Assembly: GCF_022458985.1 (NCBI RefSeq)
Contig: NC_061777.1
Span: 13,171,668-13,235,667, forward strand
From: Mugil cephalus
Taxonomy: Eukaryota > Chordata > Actinopteri > Mugiliformes > Mugilidae
DNA length: 64,000 bases
Direction of reading: 5' to 3'
Under the pieces are notes generated by a model, which did no database searches, had not been told where the DNA came from, and saw only the letters and a program-made list of their open reading frames with translations. Numbering within the stretch: the stretch's first letter is position 1; each line of letters begins with the position of its first letter. Below, in pieces: positions 52,901-64,000 of this stretch. Both the position numbers and the translations under genes were made by a program.

Positions 52901-55900
52901 TACATATTGTAATTTTTTATTTATTTTTTTTTTTGCACGTTATTTAACTTTCAGGTGCACGGCTTGTGTTGGGTAATGAGGGAAGGGGGTGGGAGAACAA
53001 GAATGCTGTGAGAATGTGACATGTTTGTCAGCTCATTCACACTTTATGACAGGGACAGCTGGACGATCTGCTGAAACAGGTTCAGTCACAGAACACTTCA
53101 GCCTTGAAGGGTTAATGAAGGTAATTGCTATGTTTAACTTTGCCTAGAGGAGAAGATTGAATGGAAAACGACACGGGACATTTTGCAGATGACTGATCAC
53201 TCTTTGTCAGCCATTAATGGGCTGCAGTGTATTTTTCCACAAAAGGAAAGAAACTAAATGAATTAGGGAACATTTTTAATATCTGCCCACTTCTCAGATT
53301 GTATTTATTTGTTTTTTGTTTTTTTAATTTACCTGTGATCCCACAGCCTGCCCACCAGGTGTGTGATTACCTGATTTGTCGCTACGTGTGGGTTGTGTCC
53401 CAGTGTCCCTCTTTTTTTTCTACTCATGTTTTAAACCATTTCATTATGAAATAGCCAATGTGGCTTAATGTTTTTTTTTTTTTTTTTTCTTTTTTTTTTC
53501 GAGCTAGAGGAGTGCCTTGGTGCCTTGCTTTGTATGTCCCTTCCCAAAGAGCACCCGAGTTGTATGCACAAAAAAAACTTCCTGAGCACCTGTAATTTGC
53601 CTAAGCACATCTAAATATGTGGATGTAACTTTTAGATCAAAGAAAAGGAAACGTTAAAATGAACTGAACATTCCTACCAGCAGTGGGTTTATTCAAATTT
53701 GAGTTTCTCATATTTACTTTGAGGTACAAAAACCTGCCTGACTAAAGCTCATTTGGAAATTTTAACATTAATCATCGTCTTATTTTGGAGTATTCACATG
53801 TGGTTTAGAGTTACTAAAAAAGTCTTCAACATATGTCCTAAAAATGAAGCTGAAACTAAGGCGACTGGACCTATCCGAACAGTTTATGGGTTTATTAGGA
53901 ACATCTGTGTTCATAGGGCCCGTCTAAAACAAGACAACTACTAACCATACTCTGCATTTAGGAAGCTCTCCCTTGTGAATGGTATTTTATGACCCCTACT
54001 TGATATCTAGATGTACTTCTTGTACTTCTTGAAATCCGGCCAAGCACATCACTACAGTTACAGTATATCAAGTAGTAGCATTAATACTCGGGTGACACCA
54101 TCGAACACCAGTAGCCGTTTAATTACAGCAGCTGTACGCGGCCCCACTGGCTCAGCCAAACGTCTATATTTAACTGAATGCTGGTGGGGGGGTTGACACC
54201 TCCACGGCCTTGAATGGGCAAGATCCACTCAACACTGCAACAGGATCGCGGCAGTAGCAGAAGCTTTTGGATGATGAAGTGAACAGGTCTGGAGGAGGCT
54301 TGATACCTCACACAGACTTTTTTTGGTCAATCTGATGATTTGCTTTCCCATAACAACGGGAAGAGAATCTTTCCACAACAAAGGTCTCGGCTGGGCACCG
54401 CCTGTCCTCAGCTCGCACGCCAGCCCAAACAAACCAGGAGAGAAACCAAACACAACACAGCGTAGAAACAATGACAGATAACTTTAACCTTCAACGTCTT
54501 TAATTGTTTCACGGCCTGTGCGATAGTCGGCAGGTCAGCTGTTCGGTCGAGGTCAGTGGGATTTCTTGTAAGGGTTAGCGGGCGATAGCTGATGCAACAT
54601 TTGTAAGAGCTTGCTGTTCTGCTGTTGTGCAGGAAAGCGAAATCAAATCCACTTCTTTCTTCTTTTTGTTCTAAGTAAAGATGTGTGTCAAATCGAAAGG
54701 AACTTTTTTGGAACGTAATGGACAGACAGGGAAGGGGAAAACGCACATTTTGTTAAGTATTCTCAGCCAGTGGTTCTGAATTTCTCGACAGAGAAAGCGT
54801 CACGTGCACTAGCTGTGCTGAAAAATAACACCTCATCATGAAGTGGCTGATTTCTAATGCACCTTTAAATCGAGCTGTGTCATAGTTACCTGTGTCCATA
54901 GTTGCACAATTGTGTCTACGGGAGTTCATTCATTCTGCCTAAAACGTATTTCAGCTGAACTCTACCATTGTGCCCAACCCAGCCTTAATTCTATTGTTTT
55001 GAGTTACATAATTTGCTACTGAGGGGGTTGCACCGATGGAGGGGAAGGTGCAAAGGTGAGATGTGTGATTGGGTCATTTTTCAGCCAATTGAGGATCTGT
55101 GAAATCTGAGATAATCTGGGGGGAACAGGAGGGTGGGAGACATGTGAATGGGTCCCCTCTCTCACAAATTCAGTCACATGCTGAACGAAGGAAGGAAAAG
55201 GGAGCTGGCGTGCAGGGCGTTGACATTCTGGAGGGGAGTGACCACGTTCCACCAATAGCTGCGCAGAGCGCACTCCTCTTTGACAAGTCTTTACGTAACA
55301 CTGCATACTTGGCCCGCCATGTGCGCGAAGGATGAAGTTAGCATATTTTCATGCATTAATGAAAACAGTGTCTTAATCTCTTATTATGGTGCGGATCAGC
55401 AGAATGTCTGCGCAAATGCCAAATCAACTTATTCTTTTCTGGAAATCTGTTTCCACTTTTCATGCACATGGGTTGAAGGAAAGAAAAAAAAATCAGCCAT
55501 TCAATCTCTTTGAAAGGGCACAAACTGTAGAAGCCTTTTGCTTGCGGTGTTTTTGAAGCAGGAATGAGGACTGGGTTCAGAGGTCTCAAGAATTTGACTG
55601 GAGGGAGTTTGATCACTACTGACTGGTTCCAACTTTACCAGTGTTTCAGGTTCAATGGTTGAGCTACAGCAGCAAAACATGTTACGCAAGACCGTAATTA
55701 CCTTTTGAGTTTTTAAGTAAAATTGAAACCTGGGTTGTATTTTAACTTGTTAGCTGCATAAGCATGACTCAGTCGTCAAACTGAACTTGGCCTGTATGTA
55801 AGATGTCGCCCTGGTTTCTGACAATGCACAGCAACTTCTTTGAGCCCCCTGCATTTTGTCAGACGAGCAGCTCTCAGTATCATTTGTCATATACACGAGT

Positions 55901-57959
55901 GTAGACTTTATATAGTTCTTTGGGGATTATGTGTCTATTGCTGTGAGGAAATAAACGAGAAAGAACTGGCGGAAGAACCGTCATATTCAAATTTAAAACC
56001 AAATTAAAATGTCGTTGGTATGGAAACGACACTCTATGGTCTGCATGTTATACACAAGAAGAATTGATAGAAAATGGCTGTTGAGGCACGTGGAAAGTGA
56101 AACAGCCTGAAAGGCCGTAAGACAGACGAACACTGCCATCTGCTGAAGACATTGCGTGAAACACCTTGGTTTTTCCTGTGTGTTTGGCTGTTCTTGTGCT
56201 TCACGGGCGCTTACAAAATGTACACAACACCAATATTGTAAAAATAATAGAAAACACACACATTTTATGACTGTTCAGTTTCACATCCAGACACAATTCT
56301 GCAGCAATGAATGGCTTTTTATGTTAATGTCTCTTTATATGTAAAACGTTCTCAAAAAATATTACATCATAAAAAAGAAATGTCTCAAGGACCCCAAATA
56401 AATTAGCACATTGAAAACAATGATACACTGTCGCCAACATTAGCATTGCTGCCACATCTACAAGACTCTCCGAATCAATATCAAACTAAATTTTTTTTTT
56501 TTTTTTTTTTACATTTCTAAACACGATACATCACAGACAGGCTAATTAATGTTCACTAAAATGTTTACATGTTGTCCAGAAAAGTGAGATCTTTGTAAAC
56601 ACAAGACCAATGTCCCGTTGAGGAGAAAGGTTTTAAAAATAACCTTTCTGCATGTTGTAATCCAAGGTGTCTCAGAGGTCTTTTCAGAGGGTGGGCACCC
56701 CTGTTGGCTCGAATACAGAGTTGATGTACAAAAGTAGATATGCATGCATCACTCGGGTGGTGGAAAACCTGGCTCGAAAAATGTCTCATCCAGCACTGGC
56801 TACAACTGCCAACACTGTAGAGCAACCAAAAAAAAAAACAGAAAAGAAAATGGAGACGGACTTTAAAGAGTTTCACAATACATGCAATGAAACTCATTTC
56901 GAGATCTGTAAAGCTACATCAGCCTTACGTTGGATTTCGAGCTAACCATTCCTCTTCTGGAGAAAGATAAGCTGCCATCCTACTTTCGCCTAATCCTCAC
57001 ATCTAAATGCGTTGTAGTGGTTGTTTCAGTCGTTTACGCTAAAAGCAGATTATGAGTGTCTACGCTAAACACAGGCAGTGACTTTACATTGATAGCTCTG
57101 TCAGGTTTGGTTTGCAGTTACAGGTTTTCTGCCTACCCTGGTTTTAAAACTGTAGTTAAGGAACATTTGTCACTGTGCCCCATCTGTCAGTGAGAGTAGC
57201 ACAACCACTGCCGGCGTGCACTCTCCCAATGGTATACCCTGCTCTGGTTGTCGAATTTCTTTTTGATTTGGGGCATCAGAAACTTTTCTTGGACGGCTCC
57301 TGGGTTCTATATCTTCCTGATGGCCAGGGATGGTGAATCTAGAGAACCTTGGTTACATTAGTAACGCTGTGTTCCACGGTGACGCCCCTCCTCATCAAAC
57401 AACCACTGCTGGTTCACGTAAAATGCCTCACTACTGGTGCACCCGCACAGGAATGTCACTACAGACACTAGGTTTTTAAGTTCCAGTATGAGGTGTACCG
57501 ACATTAAACTGCTGTTGCGTTTCTTAATCAGCACCGTGAACGCGCTGTGAAGGCTTGAATGTTCATTGACATGTAAAAGTCTTACACTGTAGCTCTCACT
57601 GTTAAGAGACCTACAACACATTTCCCCAGGTCCAGTCAAGTTGAATGTGTACACTACAAGTCCCCAGTAATGTGAAGTGAGGTATGATGTAACATTTCAC
57701 AAAAAAAAAAGAATAAACAAAAATCTCACAGTTGCCACCCAGCGATACTGTCTGTGATCAGTGCAGTTCTCTTCCCCTTTAGATGACTCTGTGTCATCAC
57801 ATTAGGTCTCTGCTGACAGTAACTATACGTGTTCCCAGAGTCCTCATTATGCCGAACACATAACAATATCAATGCTATGAAGGAGCACAGAAGTGTAAAT
57901 CAATCAGTGCTCCTCTGTGTCTGTAGCAACCTGTCATATCATAATCACAGTTTTTTCAT
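49921..57959. other. 8-kb gene-free region between mat2a and the C2orf68 homologue
   Basis: I recognise no coding exon on either strand; the open frames are short and lack in-phase splice sites. It contains a LINE-3'-end-like repeat (about 52135-52400, with ATTTATAAAGCACTTTT and a GAGCAGTGGAGCAAAAGGCC segment), a T-rich run (about 53470-53495) and a T22 run (about 56490-56511). Its right end is likely the 3' UTR of the minus-strand C2orf68 homologue, whose poly(A) site I could not place. Confidence 0.45.
52135..52400. repeat. LINE 3'-end-like repeat
   Basis: It begins AATAATTTTATTTATAAAGC, is A-rich with GACCTATAAAATAAAAACGG, and then reads CTGAACAGGAAAGTCTTAAG and GACGAGCAGTGGAGCAAAAG. The order is that of a common fish retroelement tail from memory. 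Confidence 0.5.
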
Positions 57960-59329
57960 TCAGCGCTTGTCTCGTCTTTTATCAATTTCCTTTCGAATTC
58001 GAGCTTCCAGAGCTGCCCTCATGGCTGAATCCAGGATGTTCTTCTCTGAAACACATTCTACAACCTTTTCAGGCTTATCCCCCTGTAGAAACAGAAACAA
58101 AAATGCAACAAAATTAAAACCAAAGCAAACATTAAAGACCTACCAACGTTATACAAAAGAATGTGCGTGAACCTTGTGCACAAGGAAGGACGTAACGGTG
58201 CCACAGTCTGCCTGATAGTCAAGCCAGAACAGTTTAGTCCCATGCGTCTCCGTCTCTGTGCTTGACCCGCTCTCATTCCACTCTTCAGCGTCAGCACCAG
58301 CCCCCGGCTCTGATCCATCTGAGAAAACGGACACGCGCATTTATTTACTCCAGGGTACATCCAGTCATCAGCAGAAACCTAGAAAATCACCCCAGCACAT
58401 CAATCTTACGTCTCCGTCGAGGATGGTACACTTGGATGTCGGGTCGACGGGGTTTCCGGGGGGTTGTGGTGTGCCTCCGTCGCTGGAGCTCTTTTGCTTG
58501 CTTCACTTCTTTATCATAGTCGTCACTTGAAAAGACAGGACACAAAGCTTTTGTTATTGAGTGGAAAATATATGGCACATGCTTGTCAAATTCACCAAAA
58601 TAAACTATTTCCTGTGCTAAGTCACACCAACTCTGCTATTCTCTGGGGATTGTGGTGTAAAACAAATTGACTTATTTATATTCCTTCAAGTTTGATTCAC
58701 TGAAATGCATTTCAAAAACAGAAATACTATTTGGTTATACTTCATATAGCTATGTTGTGGTGCCAGTGGTGAGAAAGAAAGGTCTTCAGGTCGTACACTA
58801 AACACCCCTGAGACCTGATACAGCCCAACAACCAGGGGAGGAAACATAAACACAGCACATACATTTCTTGGCTAAATTTAGACGTGTATGTTTTCCCTGG
58901 TTCTTGTCATGTCAAGCGACATATCTTCGATTGTTTCTTCGTTGTCGCTCTGATTCGATTTAAACATTAAAATCAACCTGTGATTATTTTCTTTCCTCAA
59001 TAAACAGTTGTGTTCTGTCAACCAAAACCAGAGGCCTGCGAGACATTTTCGTTTTAAAAAGTGTCTTAATCATTCATTATTCTACAGCCCCTTTCGTTAC
59101 TGCTAAATATTTACTTGTATGTACAAAATATGTAGCAACTACTTCTGTCGTGTCTGAATGTTTTGAACTAGCTCGTATACGTCTTACTAGCATCAGCTAT
59201 CGGTAGCTGAAAAACTCACCGAGCAATCTGGTTTCTCCGGATATGGTGCAGGAAGCCGTGGCTCATATCCAGGCGGCCCGCACGTTTGTATTTCAACGGA
59301 TGCTCTCCATCGTCCCTTAAAATATCCAT
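57960..59329 (-). CDS. c2orf68: UPF0561 family protein (C2orf68 homologue)
   Basis: Minus-strand exons 59329-59220, 58525-58410, 58318-58173 and 58082-57960 give 164 aa with continuous phases; human C2orf68 is about 166 aa. The N-terminus has the family signature GRLDMSHGFLHHIRRNQIA. A basic stretch follows (RRRHTTTPRKPRRPDIQVYH), then an acidic Glu/Ser/Thr segment (EEWNESGSSTETETHGTKL), FWLDYQADCGTVTSFLVHKG, and a charged C-terminal helix ending DKRRDKR. No catalytic motif or membrane segment is evident and the molecular function of the family is unknown to me. It is divergent from usp39, as in human 2p11.2. Confidence 0.92.
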
Positions 59330-59797
59330 CTCAACAAGAGATTCCAATACAACAGCTATGTGTACAAGCCGACCGATGATAGCAACAAGTCTCAATCAGA
59401 GTACCGTGTACTGACAAAAAGCTACATAGCTATAGCTGGCTAACGGTAAGTTGTTGTCCAATTATAACACTCGCGGAGTTTTAAAAAAACACAAAATCGT
59501 AAAAACAACAACAGAGTTTAATTATTCAACCTTATATAACCCACCTAAACAGAAATACTCATACAATGCAAATCTTTCCATATATTCACTTGTAGTTTAG
59601 TAGTGATAACCCGCTAAACATATGCAGGTTTGTTCTCAAACTCCGGGATATGTCTAAGTGGGCCACTCGCGATCTCCGGCGTCCAACCGCCGCGAGTTTC
59701 GATGTGTACGGTGTTTGACCCATTCATCTCTTCCAATTGACTCAAAGCCGTGTCTTCTATGTTGTGTGGACATTAAGACGGCAAGCTAAGCATTGCG
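59330..59797. promoter_or_regulatory. bidirectional promoter between C2orf68 homologue and usp39
   Basis: There are only 468 bp between the two divergent start codons. The central part (about 59640-59710) is CpG-rich with CTCGCGATCTCCGGCG and CCGCCGCGAG segments, while the flanks are AT-rich. No TATA box sits at a convincing position for either gene. This suits a shared housekeeping promoter. Confidence 0.65.
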
Positions 59798-62700
59798 ATG
59801 GTTTCTCTTAAGCGAGAAAGAGAGGTCGATGTGGACGATGACGACAATGAAGACGAAGGTAGGTGTAATTTCTTATAACGTTTGTCTTGCGTTTGATTAG
59901 CTTGTAGCTATGTAGCAATAGCCGCTGGTGCGTTTGAATTTGTTACCGGGTTGCTCCAGTTAACACACAGGCGGGGACAGGCTGTTCCATGACTGTGTCG
60001 TTAAAACATATGCACCGCTCGTCCAAAACACTCCGTGTATGAAAATCAGCACCCTTCTACAACCTTTAGGCTAGGTTAGCTAGCATGTTTAGCTAGTTTG
60101 CGTTTAAACAATTGTCCACAATTTGTTTTGACCGTGTTTGTTATGACTCACTTTTTGTTGCAGTGGCAACCAAAATAGGACGGGGACGTGTAGTAGAAGA
60201 CAGAAGAAGCCGGCACTGTCCTTATCTTGACACCATTAACAGGCAAGAGTTACATGTCCATGGCTAATAACAGTGCTAAATGCTAGTTAGCCGCATCAAA
60301 CACAACTAATTTCCAGTTTTGTTGATTTTTCAGGAGCGTGCTGGACTTTGACTTTGAGAAACTCTGCTCCATCTCTCTCTCCCACATCAATGTCTACGCC
60401 TGCCTTATATGTGGAAAATACTTTCAAGGTAGGCAGATGACCTCACGTGTTAACCAGGCATCAAACTCCTTGTTGTACTTTGACTAATTTGGCGTTTCCT
60501 TGTTTCTTGCAGGTAGAGGTCTGAAGTCTCACGCGTACACTCACAGTGTTCAGTTTACACATCATGTGTTCCTCAATCTGCACACACTCAAGTTTTACTG
60601 TCTGCCAGACAACTATGAGATCATTGACTCATCACTAGAAGACATAACAGTAAGTAAAGCAATGCAATACAGAATTCATATTATTATATTAAATTAAACT
60701 GAGTTTACTGCCAGACTGACCTTAATATGTAGTGATATCTGTGCTTATAAAATATTACATCACCACTTATAACACAGTACACTAATTTGTTGCAACTTCT
60801 ATTTCTGCAGTACGTGTTGAAGCCAACTTTCACCAAGCAGCACATTTCAGGACTGGACAAGCAGGGTAAACTGTACCGAGCCTACGATGGTACAACCTAC
60901 TTGCCGGGGATCGTAGGGCTCAACAACATCAAAGCCAATGACTATGCCAATGTTGTGTTACAGGTATGGCTGAGTAATTATATGTCTTATCTGGGCTTTA
61001 GGACAATTATTTCAGACAATATCAACCATTCCACATTTACCTCCTCCTCTCAGGCGTTTTCCAATGTGCCACCTTTGCGAAACTACTTCCTGGAGGAGGA
61101 GAACTACAGAGGGATCCGCAGGCCACCTGGGGACATCATGTTTCTCTTGGTGCAGAGGTTCGGCGAACTGATGCGCAAGCTTTGGAATCCGCGAAACTTC
61201 AAGGCTCACGTGTCCCCGCATGAGATGCTGCAGGCTGTGGTGCTGTGCAGCAAGAAGAACTTCCAAATCACCAAGCAAGGTGATCCCCTGGATTATCTAA
61301 ATTATACGTAACTGTTGCTAAGCAGGCTTTTAAAACATGCTGCCTTTTGGAGCCTAATTCTGTTCCTGTTCTGCAGGAGATGCTGTGGACTTCATGACAT
61401 GGTTCTTGAACGCTCTGCATGGTGCACTTGGAGGCACAAAGAAAAAGCCATGTGAGTGGAAGAATAATCAGAGGGAGTTTGACTCCTAATTGTTAAGTTA
61501 TAACATATGCAAATAAAGCTTTTAACTGTGATACCAAAGCAGAATCTCTGTTACTTTCCTGAATTTAAAATGTGTTGGTTTTTTGGAAAAATGCATGTTA
61601 AACTCTGTCCTTAATGCTGTTTCTGCCCTCAGCGATCATCACAAAAGCATTTCAAGGCTCTATGCGGATATTCTCCAAGAAACTTCCTCACCCAGATTTA
61701 GTAAGTTTCCTGCTTATGTTTTAAAATCATTCATGAAGAATATTTAATGTATCTTGGCTTTACAAATTAATAATTGTTAAATAATTGGACCAAGGTTTTT
61801 GTGATAAACAGTTATAAAATGCTTCTTTTTATTTGGAAGGATTTATTTTGTCACATATTTGAACTAAAGCTGACGCACCCTCCTCTCTAACGTTTATGTT
61901 TTTCAAATATTTCTAGCCACCAGAGGAAAAAGAGGCTTTGCTTGTGACAGAGGAGTACCAGGAGCAGATGTCCGAGTCCACTTTCCTGTTTCTGACCCTC
62001 GACCTCCCAACTGCTCCACTGTACAAGGATGAGAAGGAGCAGCTTATCATCCCGCAGGTCCCTCTCTTCAACATTCTGGGCAAGTTCAATGGCAGCACAG
62101 AGAAGGTACTGATTCGTCCACACCGCGCCGACTTTGATGAACAAAAGCAAAACAGATACCAGTGTTGCAATTGTTAATATCTAAATGCTGTTATTATTAC
62201 TACGGACAAAGACTTTACTGTATCATTTTCAGATACAAACAATCTTAGAACAAAGTGTCCAATTTCTATATACATCCTCTCTATTTAAATTTAGTTTTAT
62301 ATAGAATTATAAAATAGATTTAGTCTATTAACTGTAAATAACAATTCAACAGTGACAATATACTACTGCGCTTTCCGGTCTCGTTCATATTCAGGAATAC
62401 AAAACCTACAAAGAGAATTTTCTCAAAAGGTTCCAGTTGACCAAACTGCCTCCGTACCTCATCTTTTGCATCAAAAGATTCACCAAGAACAACTTCTTTG
62501 TGGAAAAGAACCCCACCATTGTCAACTTCCCTATCACGTAAGTGCTGTTCCTGTTCTATAGGACAAGGGGTGTAGCCTCAACATAAGTTGATGGGAGTAA
62601 TTAATAACGTTATTTATTGTTTTATTATGCTCACTTGTGTGTATGTGCATTTTGTTCTTGATATAAGAATCGACTTGTCAGTTATGTCACTTTGTATTCA

Positions 62701-63377
62701 CTTCAACAGGAATGTAGATCTTCGTGAGTACTTGACAGAAGAAGCTCAAGCTACGGAGAAGAACACGACTTATGATCTTGTTGCAAACGTAGTGCATGAT
62801 GGGAAACCTACTGAAGGAGCGTACAGGATACATGTTCTGCATCATGTAAGTAGCAGATAGAAATTTATAGTGGGATTAACAAAAGAAAAGAAGTAAACTT
62901 AAGCCAGTGTCGCATGAATGTACGTTGTCTTAAACTGTAACGTGGCTCTTGGTTTGATCAGGGTACTGGGAAGTGGTACGAGATGCAGGACCTGCAGGTG
63001 ATCGACATTCTCCCACAGATGATCACGCTGTCAGAGGCTTACATCCAGGCAAGTCTACCTACTGACTCATTCTGTGTCGTACTTTTCTGTGCAACATTCA
63101 CAAGGCGTTGTTTTTTAAAGACTAATCGTCTGTACAGACGTTACATCCTCTACTATCGGTATTTAAGGGTTGTTTAATTTAAATTCTTGCAGTTGTAGTA
63201 ACGTAGTGAGGTTCTGAATAATGATGCATTAACTAACTTCACTTTTAATTAATTGTGAAGCAAATATGGTCTTTGAACATGAGAAGGAGTCCTAGATTTA
63301 CTAATTATGTCTTTCTCAAATAGATCTGGAAGAGACAACAGAGTGACGATGACACAAACAACCACATGGGGGAGTAA
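59798..63377 (+). CDS. usp39: USP39, inactive ubiquitin-specific protease of the tri-snRNP (Sad1 homologue)
   Basis: USP39/Sad1 acts in assembly of the U4/U6.U5 tri-snRNP. Exons: 59798-59858, 60164-60242, 60334-60428, 60513-60649, 60811-60963, 61054-61279, 61377-61451, 61633-61700, 61917-62105, 62395-62537, 62710-62845, 62962-63048 and 63324-63377 (500 aa). A short basic/acidic N-terminus is followed by a ZnF-UBP domain (about 37-124; C39, C58, C70xxC73, H85, H89). The USP-like domain starts near 150. In its Cys-box region (GLNNIKANDYANVVLQ) Asp168 occupies the catalytic cysteine position, as in all USP39 proteins I know, so it is not expected to be a protease. The C-terminus reads IQIWKRQQSDD. 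The N-terminal tail is about 65 residues shorter than in human. Two introns need GC donors (60243 and 63049). Confidence 0.96.
60243..60333 (+). other. GC-AG intron 2 of usp39
   Basis: The exon ends ATTAACAG and the intron begins GCAAGA; the acceptor is ttttcag at 60333. The join gives TINRSVLDFDF in frame. No GT donor nearby keeps the frame. Confidence 0.85.
63049..63323 (+). other. GC-AG intron 12 of usp39
   Basis: The exon ends ATCCAG and the intron begins GCAAGT; the acceptor is caaatag at 63323. The join gives the conserved AYIQIWKR. Confidence 0.85.
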
Positions 63378-63565
63378 GTTCCTCAGAAGTTTTGTTTGAA
63401 AACAGCTGGGTTTTTAACGGATTGAAAAAAATAGAATCAAGGATGACATTGTCGGGAGAACTGCAGGACATTATTAACAACCTCAATAAGTAAATAAATA
63501 TAAAGGTCTTTTTCGTGTTTTTTTTTTTTTCACACTTTTATCTTTTTACTGTTTGGAAATTTCTA

Positions 63566-63571
63566 AATAAA
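63566..63571 (+). terminator. usp39 polyadenylation signal
   Basis: AATAAA about 190 nt after the stop codon, followed by T/G-rich sequence. Confidence 0.75.
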
Positions 63572-63599
63572 CCTTCTCCAGGACACGCGTCTCCGTTTG

Positions 63600-64000
63600 T
63601 ATGTTAAATTTAAGTAACACACATCCGATTAATTTAAATTTGGGACTTTTATTTGTACAGTCATTTGCGACAGGAATCATCAAAAAAGTAATACAATGTA
63701 ACAAGCAGATCTGCATTTACTATATGTTGACCTGCCACTTGTACAAATTGTCTTATAACTCTGTGACTTATTTCATTACAACGGTATTATTGCCAGTCAT
63801 TCATAATCACATATAGGAATACATAAAATAACACTGTTCACAAAACTTGCCAGCCTCAGTCATGCGAAACGGAGTATTTCATTCATGACCGAAATAACGT
63901 ACCCCCACACCCACACCCACTCCCCCATCCATCCACCACCACCACCACCTTTAGATAAAAAAAAAATCAGTGCATTACATTTATTAATAACAATAATCGG
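63600..64000. other. AT-rich flank with a C/A-rich simple repeat
   Basis: No gene is recognised. At 63901-63953 there is a simple repeat of CCCACA and ACC units. The stretch may be the 3' flank of a neighbouring gene outside the window. Confidence 0.4.

Overview
This is vertebrate nuclear DNA, most likely from a teleost fish. The protein-coding genes are split into many short exons with GT-AG (occasionally GC-AG) introns. The intergenic DNA is rich in (TG)n microsatellites, poly(A/T) tracts and degraded repeats of types common in bony fishes. The gene content matches two separate human segments joined here. smtn(+), selenom(-) and inpp5j(+) keep the order and, as I remember it, the orientation of human 22q12. 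mat2a(+), the C2orf68 homologue(-) and usp39(+) correspond to human 2p11.2.

Layout. About 1-18.6 kb holds the 3' two thirds of smtn (smoothelin), entering from the left edge. It has an internal promoter and alternative first exon near 8 kb, a tandem-repeat exon near 11 kb, a candidate 33-nt microexon and two alternative CH-domain ends. About 18.7-21.6 kb holds selenom on the minus strand, including an in-frame UGA (selenocysteine) codon and a recognisable SECIS element. About 21.6-27.5 kb is gene-free and contains a 1.8-kb inverted repeat. About 27.5-40 kb holds inpp5j, with a GC-rich putative promoter and leader, a long first intron, and 12 coding exons that give a 680-aa 5-phosphatase. About 40-44.9 kb is its 3' flank and intergenic DNA. 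About 44.9-49.9 kb holds mat2a (nine exons, 395 aa), whose 3' UTR carries six UACAGARAA hairpins of the METTL16 type. About 49.9-57.9 kb is gene-free. About 57.96-59.33 kb holds the C2orf68 homologue (minus, 164 aa), divergent from usp39 (59.8-63.4 kb, 13 exons, 500 aa) across a 468-bp interval.

There is no operon logic here; the genes are independent housekeeping or tissue-specific units. smtn encodes a smooth-muscle cytoskeletal protein, selenom an ER redox protein, inpp5j a phosphoinositide phosphatase, mat2a makes S-adenosylmethionine, and usp39 is a spliceosome factor. The most notable points are the mat2a hairpin array, the selenom UGA/SECIS pair, the layered isoform architecture of smtn with a rapidly evolving repeat exon, three GC-AG introns implied by reading frame, and the long inverted repeat. 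Exon boundaries were set by eye from splice consensus, phase continuity and remembered family sequences. No alignment was run.
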